Below the pieces are notes generated by a model. It was not told the DNA's origin, searched no databases, and saw only the letters and a list, made by a program, of their open reading frames with translations. Positions 6,783-13,227 of a DNA stretch of 16,078 bases are shown in pieces. Made by a program: the position numbers and the translations under genes. Position 1 is the stretch's first letter. Each line of letters starts with the position of its first letter. The stretch is from W11650 sp963545585. GTDB taxonomy: Bacteria; Bacillota; Clostridia; Lachnospirales; Vallitaleaceae. The stretch lies in contig CAUUKX010000045.1 of the NCBI GenBank assembly GCA_963545585.1, forward strand, positions 1-16,078. Direction: 5' to 3'.

Positions 6783-7910
6783 CTATCCAACAAAGGACGG
6801 CCGAGAATGTAAAAAATCATATTTTTTATCCAGTCCAGCCGTGCTTTCAATCAGGCACGAGCCCAGACAAACTTCCTGCCGGTACAATGCCGCTGCCTGT
6901 CCCGGCGTGACACCTTTCATCGGCGTGTCAGCATAATCAATGTGCATCTTGTCAGCCTTTTTGGTCACCACCACCGGCACATCCGGCTGCCGGTAGCGGA
7001 ACTTAGCCGTGCAATGCAGCGGAAATTCCGGTTCCTCCTCCAGCGTCCAAGCCATATCCGTTCCGATCAGCGCCGTGCTGTACAGCGCTGGGTGATCTTC
7101 CCCTTGAGCCACATACAAAATATTATGATCCAAATCCTTACCGGCCACAAACCACGGCCGGCCGTCGCCGACACCGCCCAGACCAATTCCCTTTCTTTGC
7201 CCCAAGGTATAATGAATCAGGCCGGTATGCGTACCAACTATCCGGCCGTTCACATCCTTCATTTCACCGGGATCGGCCTTTAAAAACTGATCCAAAAACC
7301 GGTTAAAATTGCGTTCACCGATAAAACAAACTCCGGTTGAATCTTTTTTCCCGGCAGTAGCCAAATCATATCGGCGGGCAATTTCCCGCACCTCGCACTT
7401 ATGCAGATGACCAATCGGAAACAGGCTTTTCGCCAGTGCTTTCTGCCCAATCCGCGATAAAAAATAGCTTTGATCTTTGCCCTCATCAGCCCCGCGCAGC
7501 AGGCAGTATTTGCCGCCCCTTTCCTCGACCTGCGCATAGTGCCCCATAGCAATATAGTCGCAGTCCAGCCGAAGCGCATAGTCTAAAAAAGCGTTAAACT
7601 TAATCTCCTGATTGCACATCACGTCCGGATTCGGAGTGCGGCCGCTCCGGTACTCCCGCAAAAAATACTGAAATACCCGGTCCCAGTACTCTTTTTCAAA
7701 GTTGACCGTATAAAAAGGAATCCGCAGCCGGCCGGCTACCTGCCCGGCATCTCTGGCATCCTCCTCGGCGGTGCAGACTCCGCTGTCATCGGTTTCGTCC
7801 CAATTTTTCATAAACAGGCCGATCACATCATAACCTTGCTCTTTTAATAAAACGGCCGCCACAGAGGAGTCCACTCCTCCGCTTAAACCCAGAATTACTC
7901 TTTTGGGCAT
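6783..7910 (-). CDS. mnmA: tRNA-specific 2-thiouridylase MnmA
   Basis: Makes 2-thiouridine at the wobble position of tRNAs for Lys, Glu and Gln, using ATP to adenylate U34 and a sulfur relay for the thiol. The N-terminal PP-loop SGGVDSS (10-16), MKNWDE (34-39), the nucleophile Cys99 in DVMCNQEIKF and the persulfide Cys195 in STGVCFIGER are all present, as is GQRKGIGLGG (237-246). Length (375 residues) is normal. The ATG at 7910 follows the deoD stop by one base and begins the canonical MPKRVILGLSGG; an upstream in-frame ATG at 7934 would add eight unconserved residues inside deoD. Tight spacing implies co-translation with deoD. Confidence 0.96.
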   Translation of the reverse strand: MPKRVILGLSGGVDSSVAAVLLKEQGYDVIGLFMKNWDETDDSGVCTAEEDARDAGQVAGRLRIPFYTVNFEKEYWDRVFQYFLREYRSGRTPNPDVMCNQEIKFNAFLDYALRLDCDYIAMGHYAQVEERGGKYCLLRGADEGKDQSYFLSRIGQKALAKSLFPIGHLHKCEVREIARRYDLATAGKKDSTGVCFIGERNFNRFLDQFLKADPGEMKDVNGRIVGTHTGLIHYTLGQRKGIGLGGVGDGRPWFVAGKDLDHNILYVAQGEDHPALYSTALIGTDMAWTLEEEPEFPLHCTAKFRYRQPDVPVVVTKKADKMHIDYADTPMKGVTPGQAAALYRQEVCLGSCLIESTAGLDKKYDFLHSRPSFVG

Positions 7911-7911
7911 C

Positions 7912-8631
7912 TTATTCCGCCGCTTCCAAGGCAATTTTCATCATATTTTGAAAAGCGGTCTGCCTTTCCTCGCTGGTGGTAATTTGATTCTTAACCAGCG
8001 AATCAGAAATCGTAACCAGACAAGCAGCCTGTTTTTCCAATACCTTAGCGTTAGAAAAGAGGGCAAAGGATTCCATCTCCACCGCTACGCAGTCATGCTG
8101 ATCTCTGATTTCTTTAAAACTTTGAGCATTGTCCGTCCGATAAAATACATCCGAGGAATGCAGCCGCCCGGTATGCAGCGGAATTCCCAATCTTTCCGCC
8201 GCCTTGGTCAATTTCTGATTCAAAATCGGCGAAGCCGCCAGCACATCCTGATGATAGCCGTCCTGACATAAAGCATAGGTGGATTCCGACCAGGCATCTG
8301 ATGCCAGCAGCACGTCATAAACATTTAAATCCTCAACATACGCACCGGCCGAACCAATCCGGATAATATTTTCCACATCATAAAAAGCAAATAATTCATA
8401 CGAATAAATGCCAATGCTGGGCATGCCCATACCTGAGCCCATAACCGACACTGTCTTGCCCCGATATTCTCCGGTAAAGCCCAACATATTTCGGACAGAA
8501 TTGATTTGTCTGACATTGGTTAAAAAGGTATCGGCGATAAACTTGGCCCGCAGCGGATCTCCCGGCATCAATACAGTCTTGGCCAATACACTGGGATCTT
8601 TGATTTCAATATGAGGAGTTGGAATCATCAT
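7912..8631 (-). CDS. deoD: Purine nucleoside phosphorylase, DeoD type
   Basis: Cleaves purine ribo- and deoxyribonucleosides with phosphate to base and sugar-1-phosphate, the salvage counterpart of guaB next door. The 239-residue product matches hexameric DeoD enzymes: MPGDPLRAKFIA (22-33) for phosphate, GSGMGMPS (65-72), RIGSAGA (91-97), VEMES (184-188) for ribose, and the catalytic pair Asp210 in TISDS and Arg223 in TSEERQTAF. Its SD (AAGGAG, 8661-8666) is 29 bases from the ATG pair at 8626-8631, with a hairpin in between (separate entry), which is unusual. ATG 8631 or 8628 could each be the start. mnmA follows at once. Confidence 0.95.
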   Translation of the reverse strand: MMIPTPHIEIKDPSVLAKTVLMPGDPLRAKFIADTFLTNVRQINSVRNMLGFTGEYRGKTVSVMGSGMGMPSIGIYSYELFAFYDVENIIRIGSAGAYVEDLNVYDVLLASDAWSESTYALCQDGYHQDVLAASPILNQKLTKAAERLGIPLHTGRLHSSDVFYRTDNAQSFKEIRDQHDCVAVEMESFALFSNAKVLEKQAACLVTISDSLVKNQITTSEERQTAFQNMMKIALEAAE

Positions 8632-8656
8632 AATTTTTTTGAAATGCTGTCTGCAT
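8606..8656 (-). CDS. 16-codon upstream ORF overlapping the deoD start
   Basis: ATG at 8656 sits four bases from the strong AAGGAG (8661-8666) that would otherwise serve deoD at a distance. It reads MQTAFQKNYDDSNSSY and stops at 8606-8608, in a different frame from deoD and running 26 bases past the first deoD ATG. Its first codons lie in the hairpin at 8641-8659. If translated it would either interfere with deoD initiation or let terminating ribosomes restart. No homology is claimed; it may be a chance ORF. Confidence 0.3.
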   Translation of the reverse strand: MQTAFQKNYDDSNSSY

Positions 8657-8659
8657 TTC
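8641..8659 (-). promoter_or_regulatory. Hairpin between SD and start codon of deoD
   Basis: On the minus strand GAAATGC (from 8659) and GCATTTC (ending at 8641) form a perfect 7-bp stem with a 5-base loop. Linear spacing from AAGGAG to the deoD ATG is 29 bases; with the 19-base hairpin folded it falls to about 10, close to functional. The fold also hides the upstream ORF start. A seven-A run follows the stem. Confidence 0.5.
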
Positions 8660-8679
8660 TCTCCTTTCCGTTTTTAATA

Positions 8680-8785
8680 ACTCAATTTTTCCTGTTAAAA
8701 CTCTTTTTATCTATACAAACGTGCAGCCTGCTGCACTCTTTTAGCTATGCCCTGCTCAAACAGCGGATACATGGCAAGGTTGAGT
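8680..8785. repeat. R2 repeat copy E2, MITE-like, 106 bp
   Basis: Starts ACTCAATTTTTCC (8680) and ends GGCAAGGTTGAGT (8785); the ends are imperfect inverted repeats of the same sequence as E1. Bases 8769-8787 match the right end of E1 at 18 of 19 positions. Inside is a perfect 6-bp hairpin GTGCAG-CCTG-CTGCAC, which on the minus strand lies downstream of guaB and is followed by GTTTGT, a poor terminator. The internal sequence otherwise differs from E1. It fills most of the 164-base gap between guaB and deoD. Confidence 0.55.
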
Positions 8786-8795
8786 AAGTTTGTTA

Positions 8796-10265
8796 TTATG
8801 CCCGAACCGAATAATTCGGCGCTTCCTTGGTGATTTGAATGTCATGCGGATGGCTTTCCTGCAAAGATGCTGCCGTAATCTTAATTAGTCTGGCCTTGGT
8901 TCTGAGTTCTTCAATCGTGGCACAGCCGGCATAGCCCATACCCGCTCTTAAACCACCAATCATCTGATAAACAGTATCCTGAAGCTTACCTTTATAGGCC
9001 ACCCGGCCTTCCACGCCCTCCGGCACAAGCTTGGACACGTCATTTTCACCGGCTTGGAAATAGCGGTCTTTGCTGCCCTTTTCCATAGCGCCCAGTGATC
9101 CCATTCCGCGGTAAACCTTGTACTTCCGGCCTTGGTACAGCTCGGTTTGACCGGGACTTTCTTCCGTTCCGGCAAACAGCCCGCCAATCATGCAGACATA
9201 GCCGCCGGCAATAATTGCCTTGACAATATCACCGGAATATTTAATCCCGCCATCAGCAATAATCGGAATACCGTAGGGCTTCGCCGCCTCAGCGCAGTCG
9301 CAAATCGCTGTAACCTGCGGAATACCGACCCCGGCCACGACTCTGGTCGTGCAGATCGAACCCGGCCCAATCCCGACTTTGACCGCATCAGCGCCGGCTT
9401 CAATCAGCGCCACCGTCGCTTCCGCCGTGGCCACATTGCCAGCAATCAGCTGCACCTCGGGATAAGCCGCTTTCAGCTTTTTAACCGCTTCCAGCACTCC
9501 TTTGGAATGGCCATGTGCCGTGTCAATCACCAGCACGTCTACTCCCGCTTTCAGCAGTGCTTCTGCCCGCTCTAACATATCAGCTGTGATTCCCAGCGCC
9601 GCACCAACTAAGAGCCGACCATGCTCATCTTTGGCGGCATGGGGATATAAAATCATTTTTTCAATATCTTTAATCGTAATAAGTCCTGCCAGATTATTTT
9701 CTTCATCCACTAAGGGTAGTTTTTCAATCCGGTATTTAGCCATAATCCCCTTGGCCTGCTCTAATGTCGTTCCCACCGGACCGGTAATCAGCTTTTCACT
9801 GGTCATGACTTCGGCAATTTTGCGGTTAAAATCGGTTTCAAAACGCAAATCCCGATTGGTTAAAATTCCGACTAATTTTTTACTGCCAGCTTTAACAATC
9901 GGCACCCCGGAAATCCGGTATTTGGCCATTAAATCATTGGCTTCATAAACATAATGCTCTGGAGTTAAATAAAAAGGATCAATAATTACACCGTTTTCCG
10001 AACGTTTGGCCTTATCCACTTCCTCAACCTGCTGCTGAATACTCATATTCTTATGAATAATGCCAATGCCGCCCTGTCTGGCCATGGCAATCGCCATCCG
10101 GGCTTCAGTAACGGTATCCATTCCGGCGCTCATCAGCGGAATATTCAGTTTAATCTTTTTGGTCAGCTGGGTCGATACGTCAACCTGATACGGCAAAACT
10201 TCGGAATAAGCCGGTACCAGCAACACGTCATCAAAGGTAACGCCTTCTTTAATTATTTTTTCCAT
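8796..10265 (-). CDS. guaB: Inosine-5'-monophosphate dehydrogenase
   Basis: Oxidises IMP to XMP with NAD+, the committed step of guanine nucleotide synthesis. The 489-residue product has the TIM barrel split by a tandem CBS pair (about 97-210). The catalytic loop GIGPGSICTTR has Cys305; IADGGIKYSGD binds the IMP phosphate; the mobile flap region contains YRGMGSLGAM and, further on, VEGRVAYKG with the catalytic Arg. Start and length are standard, with AGGAGG five bases before the ATG. The long upstream region (10266-10454) has two candidate promoters and several hairpins. The CBS pair is usually the site of adenine/guanine nucleotide control in this family. Confidence 0.97.
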   Translation of the reverse strand: MEKIIKEGVTFDDVLLVPAYSEVLPYQVDVSTQLTKKIKLNIPLMSAGMDTVTEARMAIAMARQGGIGIIHKNMSIQQQVEEVDKAKRSENGVIIDPFYLTPEHYVYEANDLMAKYRISGVPIVKAGSKKLVGILTNRDLRFETDFNRKIAEVMTSEKLITGPVGTTLEQAKGIMAKYRIEKLPLVDEENNLAGLITIKDIEKMILYPHAAKDEHGRLLVGAALGITADMLERAEALLKAGVDVLVIDTAHGHSKGVLEAVKKLKAAYPEVQLIAGNVATAEATVALIEAGADAVKVGIGPGSICTTRVVAGVGIPQVTAICDCAEAAKPYGIPIIADGGIKYSGDIVKAIIAGGYVCMIGGLFAGTEESPGQTELYQGRKYKVYRGMGSLGAMEKGSKDRYFQAGENDVSKLVPEGVEGRVAYKGKLQDTVYQMIGGLRAGMGYAGCATIEELRTKARLIKITAASLQESHPHDIQITKEAPNYSVRA

Positions 10266-10283
10266 TTGTCCTCCTTTTTTTCT

Positions 10284-10312
10284 ATAATATTTATTGCCTC
10301 ATCTTAGCTCAA
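10284..10312 (-). promoter_or_regulatory. Candidate proximal guaB promoter
   Basis: On the minus strand TTGAGC (10312-10307), 17 bases, then TATTAT (10289-10284). It would start transcription near 10277, leaving only about 12 bases that already contain AAGGAGG. Four of six -35 and five of six -10 positions match consensus. Confidence 0.4.
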
Positions 10313-10322
10313 CTGTCAATTT

Positions 10323-10407
10323 CAGCGGTTTAATCCGCTGCGGAAAGCCAGCCCAAAGCCTCTTTCCTATTTGCCTAAACGATAAAGTTTTATGCCTATA
10401 CGGCAAA
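10323..10407 (-). other. Structured region upstream of guaB
   Basis: Contains a perfect 6-bp hairpin CAGCGG-TTTAAT-CCGCTG (10323-10340), a 6-bp stem GGAAAG/CTTTCC (10342-10347 with 10362-10367), and two competing pairings of the same bases: TGCC/GGCA (10393-10396 with 10402-10405) or TTTGCC/GGCAAA (10370-10375 with 10402-10407). If the distal promoter is used, all lie in the guaB leader RNA. I do not recognise a known riboswitch; the conserved core of the purine class is not visible. No terminator with U-tract is evident. Confidence 0.4.
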
Positions 10408-10429
10408 AACTAATTCTGTCTTACCTTAT

Positions 10430-10458
10430 AGAATAACATTAAGCGCCTGTCCTGTCAA
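10430..10458 (-). promoter_or_regulatory. Candidate distal guaB promoter overlapping the Mur ligase stop
   Basis: On the minus strand a perfect TTGACA (10458-10453) is followed after 17 bases by TATTCT (10435-10430, four of six). The -35 overlaps the stop codon of the Mur ligase gene. It would give a leader of roughly 155 bases for guaB. Confidence 0.45.
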
Positions 10459-12101
10459 TAATTATCGGGCAAGTCATTTTCAATCAGCAGCACATCGCCG
10501 CGCCCAATTATTTCCCGCACTTTGGCAAAGCCGACAAAAACGTCTTTAACCACAAAAATTGCTTCTTCCGGGAATCCGGCCGATAGGAGACCCGCCCTAA
10601 TTTTTTCGGTTTTTTTGGCGCCAACCAAAATGACCGCATCGGCACAGTCCGCCATATGCCGCCCAAAGTCGAAATGTATCTGCTCATCCTCGCTCCCCAG
10701 CTCAACCATGCCGGGGGTCATAATAAATCTTTTTCCGCCTTCAAAGCTTTTTAAAACTTCCAGCGCATTATTGGCACCAACCGGATTGGCGTTAAAGGCA
10801 TCGTCCAAAATATAATAATCCCCCTGCACCTTCAGTTCCAGCCGATGCTCCACCGGTTGAGTTTCCCGAATGCCAATCCCAATCTTCTCCGGAGCAATGC
10901 CCAAATACAAACCGGCGGCAATACCGGCCGTCAAATTGGAAATATTGTGCTGACCTAAAAGCCGGGTCTGATAACTCCGGCTTTCACCCCGATACGTTAC
11001 CGTAAACGAAGAACCCTGCGCTGATACCTTAACATCCGAAATCCGGACATCCGCCTTTTCCGCTTTGCCGTAAGTCAAGTAATTGACTGCCGGATAACGC
11101 TCCATCCCCAACACGATGTTGGCGTCATCGGCATTGACAATCACCACTCCGCTCTTGCCAATCGCCTCAGCCAGCTCAAATTTAGTTGCAATCACCCGGT
11201 CAATCGTACCGAAAGTTTCCAAATGCTGCGGTCCTACCGCCGTAATCACAGCGACCTGCGGCCGCACCAAATCACAAATTTCCTTAATATCACCGGGCTG
11301 CTTGGCACCCATTTCCGCCACAAAGGCCTCAACTTGACCGCTGAAATACTCACGCAGCGTCCGAACTACACCTAAAGTAGTGTTATAGCTATGCGGCGTC
11401 ACCAGCGTCAAATACTGCTGTTTCAGTACGTTTTCCAAAACAAACTTGGTGCTGGTCTTGCCGTAACTGCCGGTAATGCCGATGCGGATAAGTTCCGGCT
11501 GCCCCGCCAAAATCGCCTGCGCCTGCCGGTAATATTTCTGCTTATAATATTTTTCCAGCGGCATCAGCACATAATTAGCGGCCAGCGGCAGAAAATACGC
11601 TGCGAAAATAAATACAATTCTTGCTATTTTCGAGCCCATGCCCAAAGCCTCGACCGGGTGCTGCCAAAACAGCCGCAATATCCACCATAAAACAGCCTCG
11701 GCCAGCAAAAGCAGCAGCAACATCGCACCATACAGCCGATAAATCCGATAAGTATAAACCAAAGGTTTTTTGGCTCTTTCTCTGGTTTTTAAGCGAAAAG
11801 CCAAAGAAATCAGCGCCCATAGAAAAAACACCAGTTTCAAAGGCCAAACGCCCACCACTCGTCCTTGCAGTCCTTGCAGCCCAGAAGCAGCTGCACTAAG
11901 CACTATCAGCCCCAGTCGAAAGCCGATTGGAAACTTTCGACTCAGCATTTCCTTATTTTGTGCTTTCCAGCGCTGATAGCGCTCCGGAAAGTAAGAGTTC
12001 AGCTGAAAAATATGCAAATAATAGGTATAATCCCAAAAAAGTATTAGTGTCAAAAGCAGCAGCACCAGAAAATCCAAGCCTTTTCCTATTATCTCATACA
12101 T
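10455..12101 (-). CDS. Membrane-anchored Mur ligase, MurF-like
   Basis: A 548-residue protein joining a membrane domain to a Mur ligase core. Residues 1-185 hold about five hydrophobic segments (near 10-25, 62-77, 84-103, 124-146, 158-178) with basic loops. The core has the P-loop GSYGKTST (211-218), EMGAK (263-267), GQHNISNLTAG (383-393), HRLE (419-422) and DDAFNANPVGANNAL (433-447); the last block is characteristic of MurF, which adds D-Ala-D-Ala to the cell-wall precursor. The usual soluble N-terminal UDP-binding domain is missing, replaced by the membrane domain. ATG 12101 follows GGAGG by eight bases and overlaps the hydrolase by eight bases; an in-frame ATG at 12167 would add 22 unlikely residues. 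It may act on a lipid-linked substrate, but that is inference. Confidence 0.85.
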   Translation of the reverse strand: MYEIIGKGLDFLVLLLLTLILFWDYTYYLHIFQLNSYFPERYQRWKAQNKEMLSRKFPIGFRLGLIVLSAAASGLQGLQGRVVGVWPLKLVFFLWALISLAFRLKTRERAKKPLVYTYRIYRLYGAMLLLLLLAEAVLWWILRLFWQHPVEALGMGSKIARIVFIFAAYFLPLAANYVLMPLEKYYKQKYYRQAQAILAGQPELIRIGITGSYGKTSTKFVLENVLKQQYLTLVTPHSYNTTLGVVRTLREYFSGQVEAFVAEMGAKQPGDIKEICDLVRPQVAVITAVGPQHLETFGTIDRVIATKFELAEAIGKSGVVIVNADDANIVLGMERYPAVNYLTYGKAEKADVRISDVKVSAQGSSFTVTYRGESRSYQTRLLGQHNISNLTAGIAAGLYLGIAPEKIGIGIRETQPVEHRLELKVQGDYYILDDAFNANPVGANNALEVLKSFEGGKRFIMTPGMVELGSEDEQIHFDFGRHMADCADAVILVGAKKTEKIRAGLLSAGFPEEAIFVVKDVFVGFAKVREIIGRGDVLLIENDLPDNY

Positions 12102-12861
12102 CGGTCTTTCCTCCCACAAAAGCATCCATAATCGCCAGACAGCGATTCTTTTGCTCCAAAATCGCATAATGACTCCCGCCTTCCAGCCGAATCAGCGCTC
12201 CGTCCCGCAAAAGTCCGGCCATCCGCTGTCCGTCCGCAAGCGGCGTAGCCGTATCTTCCGTTCCCCATAACAGAATAGTTGGTGTGCTGATTTGGGCAAT
12301 CTCGGCCGCTAAGTCTTCGTTAATCACCTTAACCAAAACTTTCCGCATCTGTGGACTGGCCTGACGGTAATCCGCCGATCCGGCGCTTTTGCGCTTCTTT
12401 TCCAGCCAGTCGGGATAGAGCTTTTGGAGCGGACTGTGCCGATAAACCCATTTCGCAGCTTTAAACCAAGATACCCGCAGGTAATAAGACAGCGGCCGGT
12501 GCGGAATTAATCCAGCACTGCCGGTTAAAATCATTTTTTCCAAAGGCATTTTCCCGGCCAGCGCCAGCAATACCCGGCCGCCGAAGGAATGGCCGAAAAC
12601 AATCGGTCTGTCCGCACCGAGTTCTGTCAGCAAACGCTCGATACAGACGGCATAGTCCTGCGTGCCCCAAACGCTTTTCGGTTCCTCGCTTTGGCCAAAA
12701 CCCGGCAAATCCACGCTAATCACCCGAAAGCGATTGGAGAAATGGTCATGCATAAACTGAAACATTTCCTTATTGCAGCCCCAGCCGTGCAAAACCAGCA
12801 ATGCCTGTCCCTGTCCACTTTCCCGGTAAGATATGGTTTGATTTTCAATTTGAATCATCAT
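12094..12861 (-). CDS. Alpha/beta-fold hydrolase
   Basis: A 255-residue cytosolic alpha/beta hydrolase. HGWGCN (25-30) is the oxyanion-hole region; the nucleophile elbow GHSFGG (90-95) has Ser92; GTEDTATP (200-207) carries the acid Asp203; and GGSHYAILE (228-236) carries His231, so the triad is complete. A lid region with basic residues spans about 120-170. The substrate cannot be told from sequence. AAGGA lies about nine bases before the ATG pair at 12856-12861. The Mur ligase start overlaps its 3' end by eight bases, so the two are co-translated and may act in the same envelope process. A strong promoter lies about 100 bases upstream. Confidence 0.88.
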   Translation of the reverse strand: MMIQIENQTISYRESGQGQALLVLHGWGCNKEMFQFMHDHFSNRFRVISVDLPGFGQSEEPKSVWGTQDYAVCIERLLTELGADRPIVFGHSFGGRVLLALAGKMPLEKMILTGSAGLIPHRPLSYYLRVSWFKAAKWVYRHSPLQKLYPDWLEKKRKSAGSADYRQASPQMRKVLVKVINEDLAAEIAQISTPTILLWGTEDTATPLADGQRMAGLLRDGALIRLEGGSHYAILEQKNRCLAIMDAFVGGKTDV

Positions 12862-12959
12862 AATTTTTTCCTTTTATCTAATATCGACATCCACCCATGA
12901 TACAGGATTGTTGGGCTAATGCCGCCCTCAATCCCCGCAAACTTAGCTTCTTTCTTCTT

Positions 12960-12988
12960 ATCATACCTATTTTAGCGAAAGCTGTCAA
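12960..12988 (-). promoter_or_regulatory. Promoter of the hydrolase-Mur ligase operon
   Basis: On the minus strand TTGACA (12988-12983), a 17-base spacer and TATGAT (12965-12960, five of six). Transcription would start near 12953, giving a leader of about 90 bases. Confidence 0.75.
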
Positions 12989-13067
12989 TCTGATTTTTAT
13001 CCTGTTCTCTTGCGGCTTATTGCCGATCGGCGGCGTAGTTCCTCCGCCGAAGACCTTGCCATGCTTC

Positions 13068-13096
13068 TTGACAAGTTCTTTAAAAGTCTTTATACT
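13068..13096 (+). promoter_or_regulatory. Promoter of asnA
   Basis: TTGACA (13068-13073), a 17-base spacer and TATACT (13091-13096, five of six). The predicted start near 13103 places the whole E3 palindrome in the asnA 5' leader, about 125 bases long. Confidence 0.75.
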
Positions 13097-13111
13097 AATT
13101 TACTATAATAT

Positions 13112-13191
13112 CTTAATTTTTCTCTGCTCGAAACACTATGCGTTTCTGCCCGGGCAGAAGTGCGAAGCACTTCGAGCAGGGGAAAGTTAAG
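13112..13191 (+). repeat. R2 repeat copy E3: 80-base near-perfect palindrome
   Basis: The two 40-base arms (13112-13151, 13152-13191) meet at CCCGGG with no spacer. Of 40 positions I count 30 Watson-Crick pairs, 6 that are G-U on the plus-strand RNA and 4 mismatches. The ends CTTAATTTTTC and GGAAAGTTAAG resemble the R2 ends at 2930 and 8680, and the right arm matches E1 in reverse complement at 33 of 40 positions. It lies just after the asnA promoter and would form a long hairpin in the leader. Confidence 0.75.
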
Positions 13192-13227
13192 TTAAGTACT
13201 ACTTTATCCAAGAAAGGAATTTTGATT

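Larger units (their letters stand above)
12862..13227. other. Divergent intergenic region between the hydrolase and asnA
   Basis: This 366-base stretch separates the minus-strand cluster from the plus-strand genes. It holds a consensus promoter for each direction (12960-12988 minus, 13068-13096 plus), a GC-rich 7-bp hairpin TCGGCGG/CCGCCGA (13027-13033 with 13044-13050) between them, and the R2 palindrome E3 (13112-13191) in the asnA leader. No credible coding region is seen; the in-frame extension of asnA up to 13138 merely translates the palindrome. Confidence 0.75.

Noticed and set aside
9132..9948. Two overlapping plus-strand frames of about 147 codons
   Set aside because: Both are antisense shadows of guaB, whose motifs and codon pattern account for the region.
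10323..10407. Purine riboswitch upstream of guaB
   Set aside because: The conserved core and junction sequences of that class are not visible; only generic hairpins are.
13138..13227. In-frame extension of asnA to an ATG at 13138
   Set aside because: It only translates the E3 palindrome and has no SD; the ATG at 13228 has a suitable SD and the family-like N-terminus.
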